Source: Persicirhabdus sediminis (GTDB taxonomy: Bacteria; Verrucomicrobiota; Verrucomicrobiia; Verrucomicrobiales; Akkermansiaceae). Taken from it: 64,000 nt of DNA. Below the pieces are notes generated by a model. It saw only the letters and a program-made list of their open reading frames with translations. It did not search any database and was not told the origin of the DNA. Shown here in pieces: positions 35,529 through 45,310 of the stretch; positions within the stretch are counted from its first letter, which is position 1; every line of letters begins with the position of its first letter. The translations under genes were made by a program, and so were the position numbers. Location: positions 1 through 64,000 of the forward strand of contig NZ_JAENIM010000045.1 of assembly GCF_016595495.1 (NCBI RefSeq), given 5' to 3'.

Positions 35529-36224
35529 ATGATATTGTCATATTCACAATCGCGCTCACGACTGCTGCGCCCGGCCTTCACATTGGTCGAGATGATCGTA
35601 GTCATCAGTATCATCACCGTCCTTCTCTCTGTAGGCGCCATGTCGCTACAAAACATGACCGAATCCAAAGGGGTAAGCTCTGGCATCCCTATCGCTGAGG
35701 GATTATTTGCCGAAGCTCGCACGCTCGCCATGAGCAAGGGCACTAATGCCCGTGTGTATATTCACGCTGAAACTACCAGCCGTGAGCAACAAGATCTCGC
35801 CCGCCGCCTTCGCTACATGTCTGTATTTTACGAAAATACCGATGATGAAGGCAATGTGATTACTGGTGAATGGATTGCCAGCTCACGAGGTGAATCTTTA
35901 CCTCAGGGTGTCTTTTTCGACCAACAGCTCAGCGAGCTGAATGGGCCAATCATTCCACAAGATACGGCAACCCTACCGGGCAACCGCACGCCAAAAACTT
36001 GTTATTATTACGAATTTAATGCCGAGGGCATCATCTCAGATCCCGGCCTATCTCAGGGCTCCGAGCAAACTGCACGTTTTGTACTGCGCAGCGGTTCACT
36101 GCCTCCTGGCGCCTCAGCTCCTATTGCTGGAAAAAATAAACGTGACGTGGGTGGTTTTGTCATCTGGCCATCTGGTCGCACCTCACTTTTCCGCAGCCCA
36201 AACCAAATCGACTCATCTCTGTAA
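35529..36224 (+). CDS. Pseudopilin, GspH-like
   Basis: 231 aa. A type IV prepilin/pseudopilin N-terminus, AFTLVEMIVVISIITVLLSVGAM, starts at Phe17 with Glu at mature position +5, after a 16-residue basic leader. It ends in a hydrophobic helix followed by a globular beta-rich part containing FVIWPSGR near the end. It resembles minor pseudopilins and the Verru_Chthon cassette D class, by recollection. It is first of three adjacent prepilin-type genes. No prepilin peptidase or secretion ATPase is in this window. Confidence 0.8.
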   Translation: MILSYSQSRSRLLRPAFTLVEMIVVISIITVLLSVGAMSLQNMTESKGVSSGIPIAEGLFAEARTLAMSKGTNARVYIHAETTSREQQDLARRLRYMSVFYENTDDEGNVITGEWIASSRGESLPQGVFFDQQLSELNGPIIPQDTATLPGNRTPKTCYYYEFNAEGIISDPGLSQGSEQTARFVLRSGSLPPGASAPIAGKNKRDVGGFVIWPSGRTSLFRSPNQIDSSL

Positions 36225-36233
36225 TCAAACGCT

Positions 36234-36992
36234 ATGAAACTCACGCACCGCAAAGCTAAAAACGCGTTTACCCTGGTAGAAACGGTGATTGCCATGGGCA
36301 TCATCACCATCATGCTTACTGGTTTTTTGGCCGCATTTGCCCCAGCGGTAAAAGGCATCAAAAACTCCATCGGCGCCAAAGAAGCCAACCGCCTAGCTAC
36401 TACGCTTGAGCAAGAGCTGGCATCGCTGCGACCAAACGAGACCAGCCAGTACGACAATGCTTTTGAAAAAGCCTACGAGTGGATTCAAGATTCTCACAAC
36501 TCAGGCGACAGCATCCTCATTTACCAATACAAAGGTGATACCAATGGATCTGCTAATTCAGATGGCTCGCTACCAGCCTACACTGGCAATGACGGCATTC
36601 CTGGCCGCGACTACATCATCCAGTCTGTAGCGCGCAAGCAAACGGATACGCTGGTCAGCTCTGAGCTGCAGCCGGGCGTTGTGCAAGGGCGTGTATTTGT
36701 CGCTCGTCTCACCCAGATGATTTACGACCAAAGCAATGGCGGCCTGATTGTCAGCTCCAATCCAACACAGATTGTTGATCCCTACACTGGCTCAGCAGCC
36801 TCTGATGCAGCTAGCTACCCAGAGGCAGTGATTGCGCTGCAGATGGAAGTTTTCATCCTGCCAAACAGCCTCTACGCCTACGTTCGCAACTTTGAAATTG
36901 CCGACGTGATCACCAATAACAGAACGGGCAATACCTACCCGAGAGCTACTGGTCCAACCATCTTCACCCGCAACATGGCCGTTCGCCGCTAA
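36234..36992 (+). CDS. Pseudopilin, GspI-like
   Basis: 252 aa. The prepilin motif NAFTLVETVIAMGIITIMLTGFL has its cleavage before Phe12, with Glu at +5 present. The remainder is a soluble domain of uncertain fold. It starts 9 bp after the previous gene, so it belongs to the same operon. It is comparable to Verru_Chthon cassette B-type proteins; the assignment is tentative. Confidence 0.78.
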   Translation: MKLTHRKAKNAFTLVETVIAMGIITIMLTGFLAAFAPAVKGIKNSIGAKEANRLATTLEQELASLRPNETSQYDNAFEKAYEWIQDSHNSGDSILIYQYKGDTNGSANSDGSLPAYTGNDGIPGRDYIIQSVARKQTDTLVSSELQPGVVQGRVFVARLTQMIYDQSNGGLIVSSNPTQIVDPYTGSAASDAASYPEAVIALQMEVFILPNSLYAYVRNFEIADVITNNRTGNTYPRATGPTIFTRNMAVRR

Positions 36993-37016
36993 GCATCCAT
37001 TTACTGTAATTTTTCC

Positions 37017-37919
37017 ATGAAACTTCAACTCAATAGACGCGGCTTCACCCTCATCGAGCTCTTGGTCGCCATGACCATCACCATGATTTTGGTGGCTACA
37101 CTCATGTACATGACCGGCATCTCGGTAGATACTTACAAAAAGAGCCGCGAAGAAGTGCGCGCCAACCGTCTCGCTAAAGAGGCGCTGGAAACTATCGCCA
37201 AAGATCTCGAAGGGCTCGTCGCCCAGCGTGACGGCAATAATTTTGAATGGTTATACTGCGCGAATGAAAGCAATCCAGAAGGTCCTAGTAAGCGCGAAAT
37301 CACCAATGCTTCGCAGCTGATTTTCTTCACCGCAGCTACCGACCGCTACGACGGTCAGATTGGCCAAAGTGGTGTGGACAATGGTGGTGATGTTTCTACC
37401 GTTGGTTACCGCCTCGTTTACCGCGACCAGATCACCAATAGCACTGACGGCGAGTACGATGTATTTGCCCTCTACCGCAACCGCGTGGAACCTGATGAAA
37501 CCTTCCAAGACCTACTCGCTGAGGAAGATCTTGAAGCCGCTTACACCAGCTCACAAGGGTCCAAAGAGCTCAGCTCACGTAGTTTCCTTGTAGAAAATAT
37601 TTACGAGCTCACCATCACCTTCTTGGTAGAATATTCTTCCACCTCAGGGACAACGACAACAACGACTGTTGAGCGTGTGACCATGGGAGCTGGAGCTACA
37701 CCAACGGAAACATTCAGCCTGAAAGGCAATGGCATCGAGCTGACACCAGCGAACTCAAACCTGACATCTGGCCAGCTGATTGGCGCTGAGATCTCCATCA
37801 CTGTGCTTACCGATCAAGGGCTCGAGCTAGCCAAGCGCGTCTCCGCATATACTCAGGAACGCCTCGTGCGCGAACACGGCTACCATTTCACCAAATCAGT
37901 GATCTTGCCACGTTCATAA
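37017..37919 (+). CDS. Pseudopilin, GspJ-like
   Basis: 300 aa. The prepilin motif RGFTLIELLVAMTITMILVATLMYM begins at residue 8, with Glu at +5 present. It is followed by the long helix SREEVRANRLAKEALETIAKDLEGLV, typical of J-type pseudopilins, and a large beta-rich domain. It is third in the operon, 24 bp after the second gene, and a strong terminator follows. A large fourth (A) gene known from four-gene Verru_Chthon cassettes is not seen here. Confidence 0.78.
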   Translation: MKLQLNRRGFTLIELLVAMTITMILVATLMYMTGISVDTYKKSREEVRANRLAKEALETIAKDLEGLVAQRDGNNFEWLYCANESNPEGPSKREITNASQLIFFTAATDRYDGQIGQSGVDNGGDVSTVGYRLVYRDQITNSTDGEYDVFALYRNRVEPDETFQDLLAEEDLEAAYTSSQGSKELSSRSFLVENIYELTITFLVEYSSTSGTTTTTTVERVTMGAGATPTETFSLKGNGIELTPANSNLTSGQLIGAEISITVLTDQGLELAKRVSAYTQERLVREHGYHFTKSVILPRS

Positions 37920-37939
37920 ACACCGACGATTCATTCATA

Positions 37940-37973
37940 AAAACGCGCCGCTCACCAGCTGCGCGTTTTTTTT
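37940..37973 (+). terminator. Intrinsic terminator after the pseudopilin genes
   Basis: AAAACGCG / CGCGTTTT stem followed by a T-run, with CAGCTG in the loop region. Confidence 0.8.
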
Positions 37974-38103
37974 GTGCCCACTAGCCAGCTAGAAAATCTA
38001 TGCCTGCCAGCTAGAAATTCACACTCGAGCTATGATGGAGACGCATTCACGCTTCGTGTCTTGATGATAATTTGAAGTTGCCATTTAAGATAAATGAACC
38101 AAA

Positions 38104-38253
38104 ATGCCGCGCATGAAGATCGCGCTAGCCATTACCACCGTAGCTTTATGCCTCGTCAGCACCTCATGTAATACATTCATTGGCATGGGTAGAGACATTC
38201 AAAGCGTAGGCAAAGGCCTTAGCAATACCGCTGATAAAACGCAAAATAACTAA
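38104..38253 (+). CDS. Entericidin-like small lipoprotein 1
   Basis: 49 aa. A short signal sequence ends in the lipobox STSC, followed by NTFIGMGRDIQSVGKGLSNTADK, the pattern of entericidin A/B small lipoproteins (CNTxxGxGxDIxxxGxxI). An alternative start at Met4 (38113) is possible. The next gene is a paralogue 34 bp away. Entericidins form an antidote/toxin-like pair in Enterobacteria; whether that holds here is unknown. Confidence 0.8.
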   Translation: MPRMKIALAITTVALCLVSTSCNTFIGMGRDIQSVGKGLSNTADKTQNN

Positions 38254-38287
38254 TTAGCCAAATCACCAATAACCATTGATCAGGATT

Positions 38288-38455
38288 ATGAATAAGCGCC
38301 ACCTCATCCTCGCCATTTCAGCCCTAGCCTGTCTCGCCACATCATCATGCAATACCTTCATCGGTATGGGCAGAGACGTGCAACGCCTAGGACAAGGAGT
38401 TGAAAATACCGCCTACAAAACCGCTCCTCAGAAAAACAGTGAGCAGAGCGAATAG
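38288..38455 (+). CDS. Entericidin-like small lipoprotein 2
   Basis: 55 aa, lipobox TSSC, and the same CNTFIGMGRD block as the upstream gene followed by VQRLGQGVENTAYK and a longer polar tail. An AGGA Shine-Dalgarno-like sequence is close upstream. The pair arose by tandem duplication. It lies convergent to the Deg-type protease gene. Confidence 0.8.
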   Translation: MNKRHLILAISALACLATSSCNTFIGMGRDVQRLGQGVENTAYKTAPQKNSEQSE

Positions 38456-38501
38456 TTCCGCTAATCAACTCAACATAAGCAGCTCGTAACGAGCTGATCA
38501 T

Positions 38502-40016
38502 TTACTTAGCCTTTGGCCTCACCGATTGAATCGTGAGGCCAATTCTTTTGTCGCCACGGCGCACGGTGAGTGTGGTCACGTCGGTAGCGAGCGACTCACT
38601 CAGGCGCTCGTAGAAATCCAGCACATCCGTCACCCAGCTATCATTGATAGCGAGTACGATGTCGCCAGTTTCAATAAATGGCTCCAAGTCACCGCCAGGG
38701 ATGACTTCATCAACGACGATACCCATCAATCCCATCGCGCGCTCTTGGGCATTCACTGCTCTGACCAGCACACCCAGTCGGCGCACACGTTCCGTTTCGC
38801 TTTCGCCATCGCGTGGTTTGGTAGGAATCACCGAAGCGACTGATTTTTGGCGTTCGCCCACGGCAGCGCGCAGTTTATGTGCCTGGCCATTGCGCCAAAC
38901 TCCCAGCACCACTTCGTCGCCCACCTTCGATTTGTGAATCAGGTCAATCAGGTGATCCATATTAAGCACGCGGCGCCCTTGGTAGCTGATGATGATGTCG
39001 TTTGGCTGCAGGCCCACTGCGTGAGCAGGCGAGCGAGGCACCACATTTTTCACAATCACGCCGCCACGATCTTGATAATCCAGCTCGTTTTTGGTGAAGC
39101 GGTTGAGGTTATCCATGCCCAATCCGAGGTACCCGCGCACAGCTGGCACATCACCTAAGATCATGCGCAAGCTATGCAGCGCATCGTTGGAGGGAATGGC
39201 AAAACCAATGCCAATAAACCCGCTCGTCTGGCTGGAGCTGCCTGACTGCTGGGTATTGCCTGAATAAATTCTCGAGTTGATGCCAATGATTTCGCCCAAA
39301 TAATTGACCAATGGGCCGCCGGAGCTGCCTGGGTTGATGGCGGCGCTGGTTTGCAAAAGATCCACATCACTATCACTAAAGGCACGCTTTTTTGCAGAAA
39401 TGGCGCCGTAGCTCACACTGCCACCAAGGCCAAATGGATTACCCACCGCAAATACGCGGTTACCCACACGGATGTCATCAGAATCGCCAAACTTCAGCGG
39501 CGGATATTTCACGTCGCCAATGATTTTGAGCACCGCCAAATCAGACGATACATCAGCGCCAACAATCACCGCCTCGCGAACGGTGCCGTCGTGGAAAGTC
39601 ACTTTGATGCGCTCTTTACCCGCCACCACGTGGTTGTTGGTCATCACGTGACCTTCATGAGTGACGATCACCCCTGATCCTTGACCTTTTACCGTCTGGC
39701 TATGGATGCGGAAAAAATTATCAAACTCACCATCCACGGTGCCGCGCGTATCGATGCTCACCACAGATGGCAGCACCGCATTAGTCAGAGTGGCGCTCTC
39801 GCGATCCAGCTGGGCCAAAATCTCCACATCGCTCAAGTTGAGCTTAGACTTTTGCAAAAGGCTATAATCACTCCCAGCAGCTAGGCGGTCGCTATCGTCG
39901 GTCCAGACATCCTCCCACGGATCTGTCTGTTTATAAAAACGAATGCCCAGCACAACAAAAAAGGCCATTGCGAAAACAAACAATAGGATAAAAATTCGAC
40001 GCAAACCTTCAGTCAT
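38502..40016 (-). CDS. Deg/HtrA-type serine protease with PDZ domains
   Basis: 504 aa. An N-terminal membrane anchor (about residues 8-25) leads into a trypsin-fold domain with the triad His129 (TNNHVVAG), Asp159 (SSDLAVLK) and Ser232 (NPGSSGGPLVN). PDZ 1 starts around GYLGLGMDNL and contains VPRSPAHAVGLQPNDII; a second PDZ-like domain contains VIPGGDLEPFIETGDIVLAIND. Expected to work in the periplasm on damaged proteins or as a regulated protease. It follows the 610-codon exported-protein gene by 41 bp in the same direction. Confidence 0.92.
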   Translation of the reverse strand: MTEGLRRIFILLFVFAMAFFVVLGIRFYKQTDPWEDVWTDDSDRLAAGSDYSLLQKSKLNLSDVEILAQLDRESATLTNAVLPSVVSIDTRGTVDGEFDNFFRIHSQTVKGQGSGVIVTHEGHVMTNNHVVAGKERIKVTFHDGTVREAVIVGADVSSDLAVLKIIGDVKYPPLKFGDSDDIRVGNRVFAVGNPFGLGGSVSYGAISAKKRAFSDSDVDLLQTSAAINPGSSGGPLVNYLGEIIGINSRIYSGNTQQSGSSSQTSGFIGIGFAIPSNDALHSLRMILGDVPAVRGYLGLGMDNLNRFTKNELDYQDRGGVIVKNVVPRSPAHAVGLQPNDIIISYQGRRVLNMDHLIDLIHKSKVGDEVVLGVWRNGQAHKLRAAVGERQKSVASVIPTKPRDGESETERVRRLGVLVRAVNAQERAMGLMGIVVDEVIPGGDLEPFIETGDIVLAINDSWVTDVLDFYERLSESLATDVTTLTVRRGDKRIGLTIQSVRPKAK

Positions 40017-40057
40017 GATTCTTGTGGGTGGGTGAAATGGGCAACAATAGGCACGAG

Positions 40058-41872
40058 CTACTCAGCTGGTGCTTGGGTGTCGCCACCTGCAATGACACCC
40101 ATTAGCCTATTCTTCAACTCTTTGTGTTGGTTTTTCGCCGATAGCAACGAGACATTGGCATCTGAGCTGGCGCGATAATCACCACGACGTGCCCGTTTGG
40201 CCAGACGAGTAATCGAATCCAGATCGCGGATAAGCCCATTAAATTCAGCCATGAGCTCTTGATCGCGTTCGACGTATTCGCCGAGTTCCTTCACCGCCTT
40301 CTTAAATTCATCCAGCGTATCTTGCGACGCCGGGCTGCTAAAGCCAAACACACCGCCCATCAATACAGGGGTCAACTTTTCCAGCTGGCCATCGAGCTTC
40401 AGCGCCACTGTGCCTTCGGAGAGTTTGCTAGGACGTTGGTACAAATTCCCCTGAATCAACAACATCTGTGCTGATAAATGGTTCGGCTCCAGCTGCAGGA
40501 TTTCGCGCAAGCGCGTTTGCACATGCACATTTGCAGCCATGCGAGCGGCATTACCACCAGCGCTCACCCGCTTCACATCCTCAAAGATTGTGCGGGCTTT
40601 GGCTAAATTTTCATCTTTCAGCACAGCGCCAGACCGGCTCATGGCTTCTTCGACGTTATTGACTTCAATCACTTCCCATCTGGCAAAAAAATCAGGATGG
40701 CCCATGACTAGAACATCTTTCAGCTGGTCTTCTGAGCCCGCGCCCACCAGCAGCACGCCTGAGCTCTCCCCCTCCATCAGAGACTCCAGCTGCAGCCATA
40801 GACTTGGTGATTTTTTCAAACTATCATCGGCCTGTAAATTCGCGCTGATATGCAGGTTTTCATTCAAGCTTTCTCCTGCAATCAATGACTCAACAAACAA
40901 AATCATGGGCAGGGCCACAGCCTCGCCATTGGATGAGCCGTATGCACGATCCATCATCACCGTCAGCTTACCCTGCGGAAGACCTTCATATCTAGGTTTC
41001 ACCCAGTCGACCAAGCGGCTGCCAATTTTCTTAGCCAATCGGCTTTCCGTATCTGGGCTAATCACCACCAGCAGCGGCCCCTTTTGATAGCCTGTGTTGA
41101 TATTGATGTCGCTCACCGCAGCTGCCGAAAGCGTCACCTGCCGCATGCCACGAGCGGTATATTTCCTCGTTGGTCTCGCTACCCCTAAAACATCCTTGCC
41201 CGCGCCCACTACCCACTCGAGCGGTAACTTCACCTGCCATTTTCCAGCTGGCAGCTGTGGTCCTTTTTCCTCCACCACCGGCTCCACTTCCACCGGCTTG
41301 TCCGCCAGCTCAGGGAAAATATCAGTCACATCCAAGGCCGCAGCGCTCTTTTCTTCCTTAGCTGGCGCAGAAAATTCATCCAGCGTGGCGATCACACCCT
41401 TCCAGTTAAAAGCTTCATCAATGGGCAATTGGTCGATGTCTGCAATCACATCGCGCAAGCCCAGAGCTAGATTATTTGACGAACGCCCAGCGGCTTCATC
41501 GGCGAGCCAAAGCATCATGTGCATCACCTCACCCTTAGCCATATCAACGATGTCAGCAGAATGGCTGCCGAGGATCTCCCCCTTAGCCATGTGAGTCTGC
41601 AGGCTATCAATGTACGATTTGTCTGCTCCCAGCCGGCTAGCTAGAGCAAAAAGCTTGGCATTCACCCGCAGCTCATAGGCCGATGGTTCGTGCGGGCGCT
41701 CAGATAGAATCACCAAGGCTCCTGCTAAATCAGCCATCTGCTCGACGGTCAGAGCCACCCGCTCGACACGAAATAACTCAGGGCTATCTAATGGCCGCTT
41801 GTATTCCGCCTGGGCCCACGTAGACATTGCGCCCAGAGAAGCGATGATCGCTAGCGTTTTCACCATTTGCAT
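40058..41872 (-). CDS. Exported protein of unknown function, upstream of the Deg protease
   Basis: 604 aa from ATG 41872, with a GGTGAG Shine-Dalgarno-like sequence about 10 nt before it; a signal peptide (MVKTLAIIASLGAMSTWAQA) follows. The mature chain is largely helical with a mixed central region (PLLVVISPDTESRLAKKIGSRLVDWVKPRYEGLPQGKLTVMMDRAYGSSNGEAVALPMILFVESLIAGE) reminiscent of Lon/ATP-independent protease-type proteolytic folds, without a clear Ser-Lys dyad assignment. Its position directly before the Deg protease suggests an envelope role. Confidence 0.6.
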   Translation of the reverse strand: MQMVKTLAIIASLGAMSTWAQAEYKRPLDSPELFRVERVALTVEQMADLAGALVILSERPHEPSAYELRVNAKLFALASRLGADKSYIDSLQTHMAKGEILGSHSADIVDMAKGEVMHMMLWLADEAAGRSSNNLALGLRDVIADIDQLPIDEAFNWKGVIATLDEFSAPAKEEKSAAALDVTDIFPELADKPVEVEPVVEEKGPQLPAGKWQVKLPLEWVVGAGKDVLGVARPTRKYTARGMRQVTLSAAAVSDININTGYQKGPLLVVISPDTESRLAKKIGSRLVDWVKPRYEGLPQGKLTVMMDRAYGSSNGEAVALPMILFVESLIAGESLNENLHISANLQADDSLKKSPSLWLQLESLMEGESSGVLLVGAGSEDQLKDVLVMGHPDFFARWEVIEVNNVEEAMSRSGAVLKDENLAKARTIFEDVKRVSAGGNAARMAANVHVQTRLREILQLEPNHLSAQMLLIQGNLYQRPSKLSEGTVALKLDGQLEKLTPVLMGGVFGFSSPASQDTLDEFKKAVKELGEYVERDQELMAEFNGLIRDLDSITRLAKRARRGDYRASSDANVSLLSAKNQHKELKNRLMGVIAGGDTQAPAE

Positions 41873-42077
41873 AGTACAAATGCTCACCAAATCTTCTTAC
41901 AATTTCAAGGATCATTTTTCCTCCTGCTAGAATGAAATCATTTCATCCAGCGCCGCGGCCTAACCTAGAGCCAGTATTTAGAGAAAATTATGCCACGGAA
42001 TTTCTCTGCACAACTAGCTGGCTCCCCAGTCCACCCTTGCCAATCCCCTTACGGGCCAATAAGCTACGCGTCTAATC

Positions 42078-43868
42078 ATGTCTCCAGCTAGCCCATCCCG
42101 AACCCGAATCTATCAGCTCATGGTGCGCCATTTTGGCAATGCCAACGACACCAACCTCGTCAATGGATCCATCGAGGAAAATGGCTGTGGTAAATTCGAC
42201 GATATTAATGATGCCGCACTCAGCCAGCTGGCCGCCACTGGCTATTCCCACATCTGGCTCACCGGCGTGCTTGAGCAAGCCAGCGCCACCAGCTACCCAC
42301 ATCGCCCCGCTGACGACCCCGCCATTCTCAAAGGACGTGCTGGCAGCCCCTACGCCATCCGCGATTATTTTGACCTCTGCCCAGATTATGCCAACGACCC
42401 CGCTGAGCGATTTTCCGAGTTCGCCCAGCTGATTGCCCGCATTCACCGCCACGGCATGAAAGTGCTCATCGACTTTGTGCCCAACCACGTCGCCCGCAGC
42501 TACGCCAGCGACGTGCAGCCAGATCATTCATTTGGCGTGGGTGACCAGACCGCTACCTTTTTCCACCGCGACAACCATTTTTTCTACCTCCAGCCAGACG
42601 CAGCTGGTCCGCCTCTAAAACTGCCCGTCGATGGCGAAGTTTACCCACCAGAAGCTGAAATTGGCAAAGTGACTGGCAACAATGCCGTCAGCTGGCAGCC
42701 GTCGATCACCGATTGGTACGAAACCGTCAAACTCAACTACGGCCACGATTTCACTACCGGTCGTGATACCAGCCACCTGCCAGCGAGCCACGCCCAGCTA
42801 GATGAAGTGCCTAAAACCTGGCGCACTATGGACCGCATTCTCGGCTGGTGGCAGGAAAATGGTGTTGATGGATTCCGCTGCGACATGGCTCACATGGTGC
42901 CTATCGAGTTCTGGGCATGGGCCATCCAGCGCGCTCGCCAGCGTGTCGATGGTTGTTATTTTGCCGCCGAAGCCTACGACGGCGACCCCGCCAAGCTCAC
43001 CGACGACAACGTGCTCGAAGCGCTGCTCACCGCTGGTTTTAATACCATCTACGACGGCGATACCTACAAAACCGTCAAGGCCATCTACGACGGTGGCGGC
43101 TGGGCCAACGACATCGACCGCCACACCCACAACGACTCCAGCGTTTTCCAAAACTCACTGCGCTACGCTGAAAACCACGACGAAGTACGCATTGCCGCCG
43201 ACGGCGAATGGGGATCCGCTGGCGCCAGTGTAGGCCAGCCAGCCAGCGCATTATTATTTGCCCTCAGCCGCGGCCCCATCATGATCTACAACGGCCAGGA
43301 AGTTGGCGAAGCCGGACTGCAGCCAAATGGATTTGGCGGCGGCAACCAGCGCACCAGCATCTTCGACTACGGATCACTGCCTGAACTCAGCAAATGGACC
43401 AACCAGCAGAAATACGATGGCGGCCAGCTGCAAGAAAACCAGCTAGAACTCGCCAGCTGGTACCGCCAGCTCGTTCTCGCCAGCGCCCACCCCGCCTTTG
43501 CTCATGGAGACTTTTACGGCCTCAATCACGCCAACTTGAGCAACCCAAACTACGCCCGCCACGATGGCGAAACCACCAGCGGCCACTGGCTCTACAGCTG
43601 CCTGCGCCGTGATCCAGCTAGTGGCAAAACCATCCTCGTGGTAGTGCATTTCCACCCAGTCTGGCCCACAGGTGAGGTCATCATCCAGATGCCACAGCAC
43701 GCGCTCGAATGGATCGCACTCGATCGCTCAGCCAGCTGGCAATTCACCGACATCCTCGATGGCAAAAAATCCATCACCACGCCAGCCAGCCAGCTCGCCA
43801 CCAAGGGGCTCAACATTGGCCCACTACAAGCGTGTGATGCGCTGTACCTCGAAATTACCGCCAGCTGA
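42078..43868 (+). CDS. Glycoside hydrolase family 13 (alpha-amylase-type) protein
   Basis: 596 aa, no signal peptide, so cytoplasmic. The GH13 conserved regions are in order: KVLIDFVPNH, GFRCDMAH with nucleophile Asp269, CYFAAEAYD with acid/base Glu298, and YAENHDEVR with Asp368. A B-domain-like insertion (FGVGDQTATFFHRDN...) lies after region I. The C-terminal domain is beta-rich. It acts on alpha-glucosidic linkages of glycogen, maltodextrin or trehalose-type substrates; the specificity is not determined. It stands with DUF1844 in the same direction but no glycogen genes. Confidence 0.9.
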   Translation: MSPASPSRTRIYQLMVRHFGNANDTNLVNGSIEENGCGKFDDINDAALSQLAATGYSHIWLTGVLEQASATSYPHRPADDPAILKGRAGSPYAIRDYFDLCPDYANDPAERFSEFAQLIARIHRHGMKVLIDFVPNHVARSYASDVQPDHSFGVGDQTATFFHRDNHFFYLQPDAAGPPLKLPVDGEVYPPEAEIGKVTGNNAVSWQPSITDWYETVKLNYGHDFTTGRDTSHLPASHAQLDEVPKTWRTMDRILGWWQENGVDGFRCDMAHMVPIEFWAWAIQRARQRVDGCYFAAEAYDGDPAKLTDDNVLEALLTAGFNTIYDGDTYKTVKAIYDGGGWANDIDRHTHNDSSVFQNSLRYAENHDEVRIAADGEWGSAGASVGQPASALLFALSRGPIMIYNGQEVGEAGLQPNGFGGGNQRTSIFDYGSLPELSKWTNQQKYDGGQLQENQLELASWYRQLVLASAHPAFAHGDFYGLNHANLSNPNYARHDGETTSGHWLYSCLRRDPASGKTILVVVHFHPVWPTGEVIIQMPQHALEWIALDRSASWQFTDILDGKKSITTPASQLATKGLNIGPLQACDALYLEITAS

Positions 43869-43921
43869 AAAATTTCCCGCTTTGACTTTGTGCAAATTCG
43901 TGGCAATTCAATACCAAGCTT

Positions 43922-44218
43922 ATGTCTACTACGCCTACTGCCGATAAACGATTCAACGAGTTCCTCATGCTGCAAATGCAAAATGCTGGCCTATTCCTTG
44001 GCCAGATCGAGCACCCCACCACTGGAGAGAGATCCATCAACCTACGCGCCGCCAAAAGCGTGGTCGACTCACTCGAGATGCTCAAAAACAAAACCGTTGG
44101 TAACCTTACCGATCAGGAAGCAACTATCCTCGACAAAGCCATCGTCAACATCGGCGGCCTGTACAAAAACATCGCCGCATCACAAGATGAGGACGATTGC
44201 GATTCAGACAAAGTCTAA
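43922..44218 (+). CDS. DUF1844 protein
   Basis: 98 aa. Helical small protein matching DUF1844 by the pattern F-x-FLxLQMQNAGLFLGQ, NLRAAKSVVDSLEMLKNKTVGNLT and a Asp/Glu-rich tail. The family function is unknown; members often sit near central metabolic or translation genes. It lies 53 bp after the GH13 gene and 75 bp before the cyclophilin. Confidence 0.8.
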   Translation: MSTTPTADKRFNEFLMLQMQNAGLFLGQIEHPTTGERSINLRAAKSVVDSLEMLKNKTVGNLTDQEATILDKAIVNIGGLYKNIAASQDEDDCDSDKV

Positions 44219-44293
44219 CTCATTAAATGACCCCCTGAAAAACTCATCAGCTCTATACTTGCGCTGACTCCCGCAATTAATAATATACGCACA

Positions 44294-44947
44294 ATGAAAC
44301 AATTCTTACTCAGCATTCTCGCCATCTCCGCCACACTTTTCTGCGCACACGCCGAAGAGCCAGCTGCTACACCAGCCAAAGTGAGTGACATCCGCATCGT
44401 CATGACCACCACTAAAGGCGACATCGAGGGAACTATCTTCGCCAGCAAAGTGCCAATGACCGCAGCCAACTTCCTCAACCTCGCCAAGCGTGGTTACTAC
44501 AACGGCATCGCCTTCCACCGCGTCATCCCTGATTTCATGATCCAAGGCGGCGACCCAACTGAAAGTGGCACCGGCGGCCCAGGCTACAGATTTGCCGACG
44601 AATACCACCCGTCACTCAAGCACAGCAAGCCAGGTCTTTTCTCCATGGCCAATGCTGGCCCAAATACTAACGGATCACAATTCTTCATCACTCACAAAGC
44701 CACACCATGGCTCGACCGCGGCGGCAACCCACGCAACGCAGCTGCCATGCACACCGTATTTGGTGAAGTGACTAAAGGACAAGACGTCGTTGATGGTATC
44801 ATTGGCAAACTGCAAGGCCGCGGCATGAAAGGCAACGGCGTTGGCGATAAAATCGTTAGCATCAAAATCCTTGATTCTACCGACGCCCTCTTTGCTGCTC
44901 AGAAAGTCAACCTCGACAAGTGGAACGCTATTCTCGATAAAAAATAA
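44294..44947 (+). CDS. Exported cyclophilin-type peptidyl-prolyl isomerase
   Basis: 217 aa. A signal peptide ([20 protein letters not shown]) precedes a complete cyclophilin domain: [36 protein letters not shown] (with the catalytic Arg in FHRV), [18 protein letters not shown] and [15 protein letters not shown]. It speeds proline isomerisation of envelope proteins in the periplasm. The next gene starts 17 bp downstream, so the two are likely co-transcribed. Confidence 0.92.
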   Translation: MKQFLLSILAISATLFCAHAEEPAATPAKVSDIRIVMTTTKGDIEGTIFASKVPMTAANFLNLAKRGYYNGIAFHRVIPDFMIQGGDPTESGTGGPGYRFADEYHPSLKHSKPGLFSMANAGPNTNGSQFFITHKATPWLDRGGNPRNAAAMHTVFGEVTKGQDVVDGIIGKLQGRGMKGNGVGDKIVSIKILDSTDALFAAQKVNLDKWNAILDKK

Positions 44948-44964
44948 CCCGACGCGATAGAACC

Positions 44965-45282
44965 ATGTTCGAAATTTACCAAGATGCTAATGGATTTTTG
45001 TTCCGCCTCGTCGACGAGCACAACGAGCTCCTGCTAACCAGCGCGCCGCAAAGCTCTCCAGACGACTGCGAAAAAAGCATCGAGACCGTTCGCAAAAACT
45101 GCAACGACCTCACCAAATACGAACTCAAGTGCAATACGGACAACAAGCCGTTCTTCATCCTCAAAGATGCCGACGGCCAGACCATCGCACAAAGCCCAGC
45201 ATTCCAAGTAGAATCTAACCTACGCAAAGGAATGTCATCAGTGACCAAACTAGCCAAAAAGGCGGAAGTCAAATACGTCTAG
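44965..45282 (+). CDS. YegP-like DUF1508 protein
   Basis: 105 aa with two tandem DUF1508 repeats: FEIYQDANGFLFRLVDEHNELLLTS and YELKCNTDNKPFFILKDADGQTIAQS. This matches the YegP class of small cytoplasmic proteins of unknown function. It is probably in an operon with the cyclophilin and ends before a strong terminator. Confidence 0.85.
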   Translation: MFEIYQDANGFLFRLVDEHNELLLTSAPQSSPDDCEKSIETVRKNCNDLTKYELKCNTDNKPFFILKDADGQTIAQSPAFQVESNLRKGMSSVTKLAKKAEVKYV

Positions 45283-45310
45283 TTCTCATTAGATAAAATC
45301 ACTTTAATAA

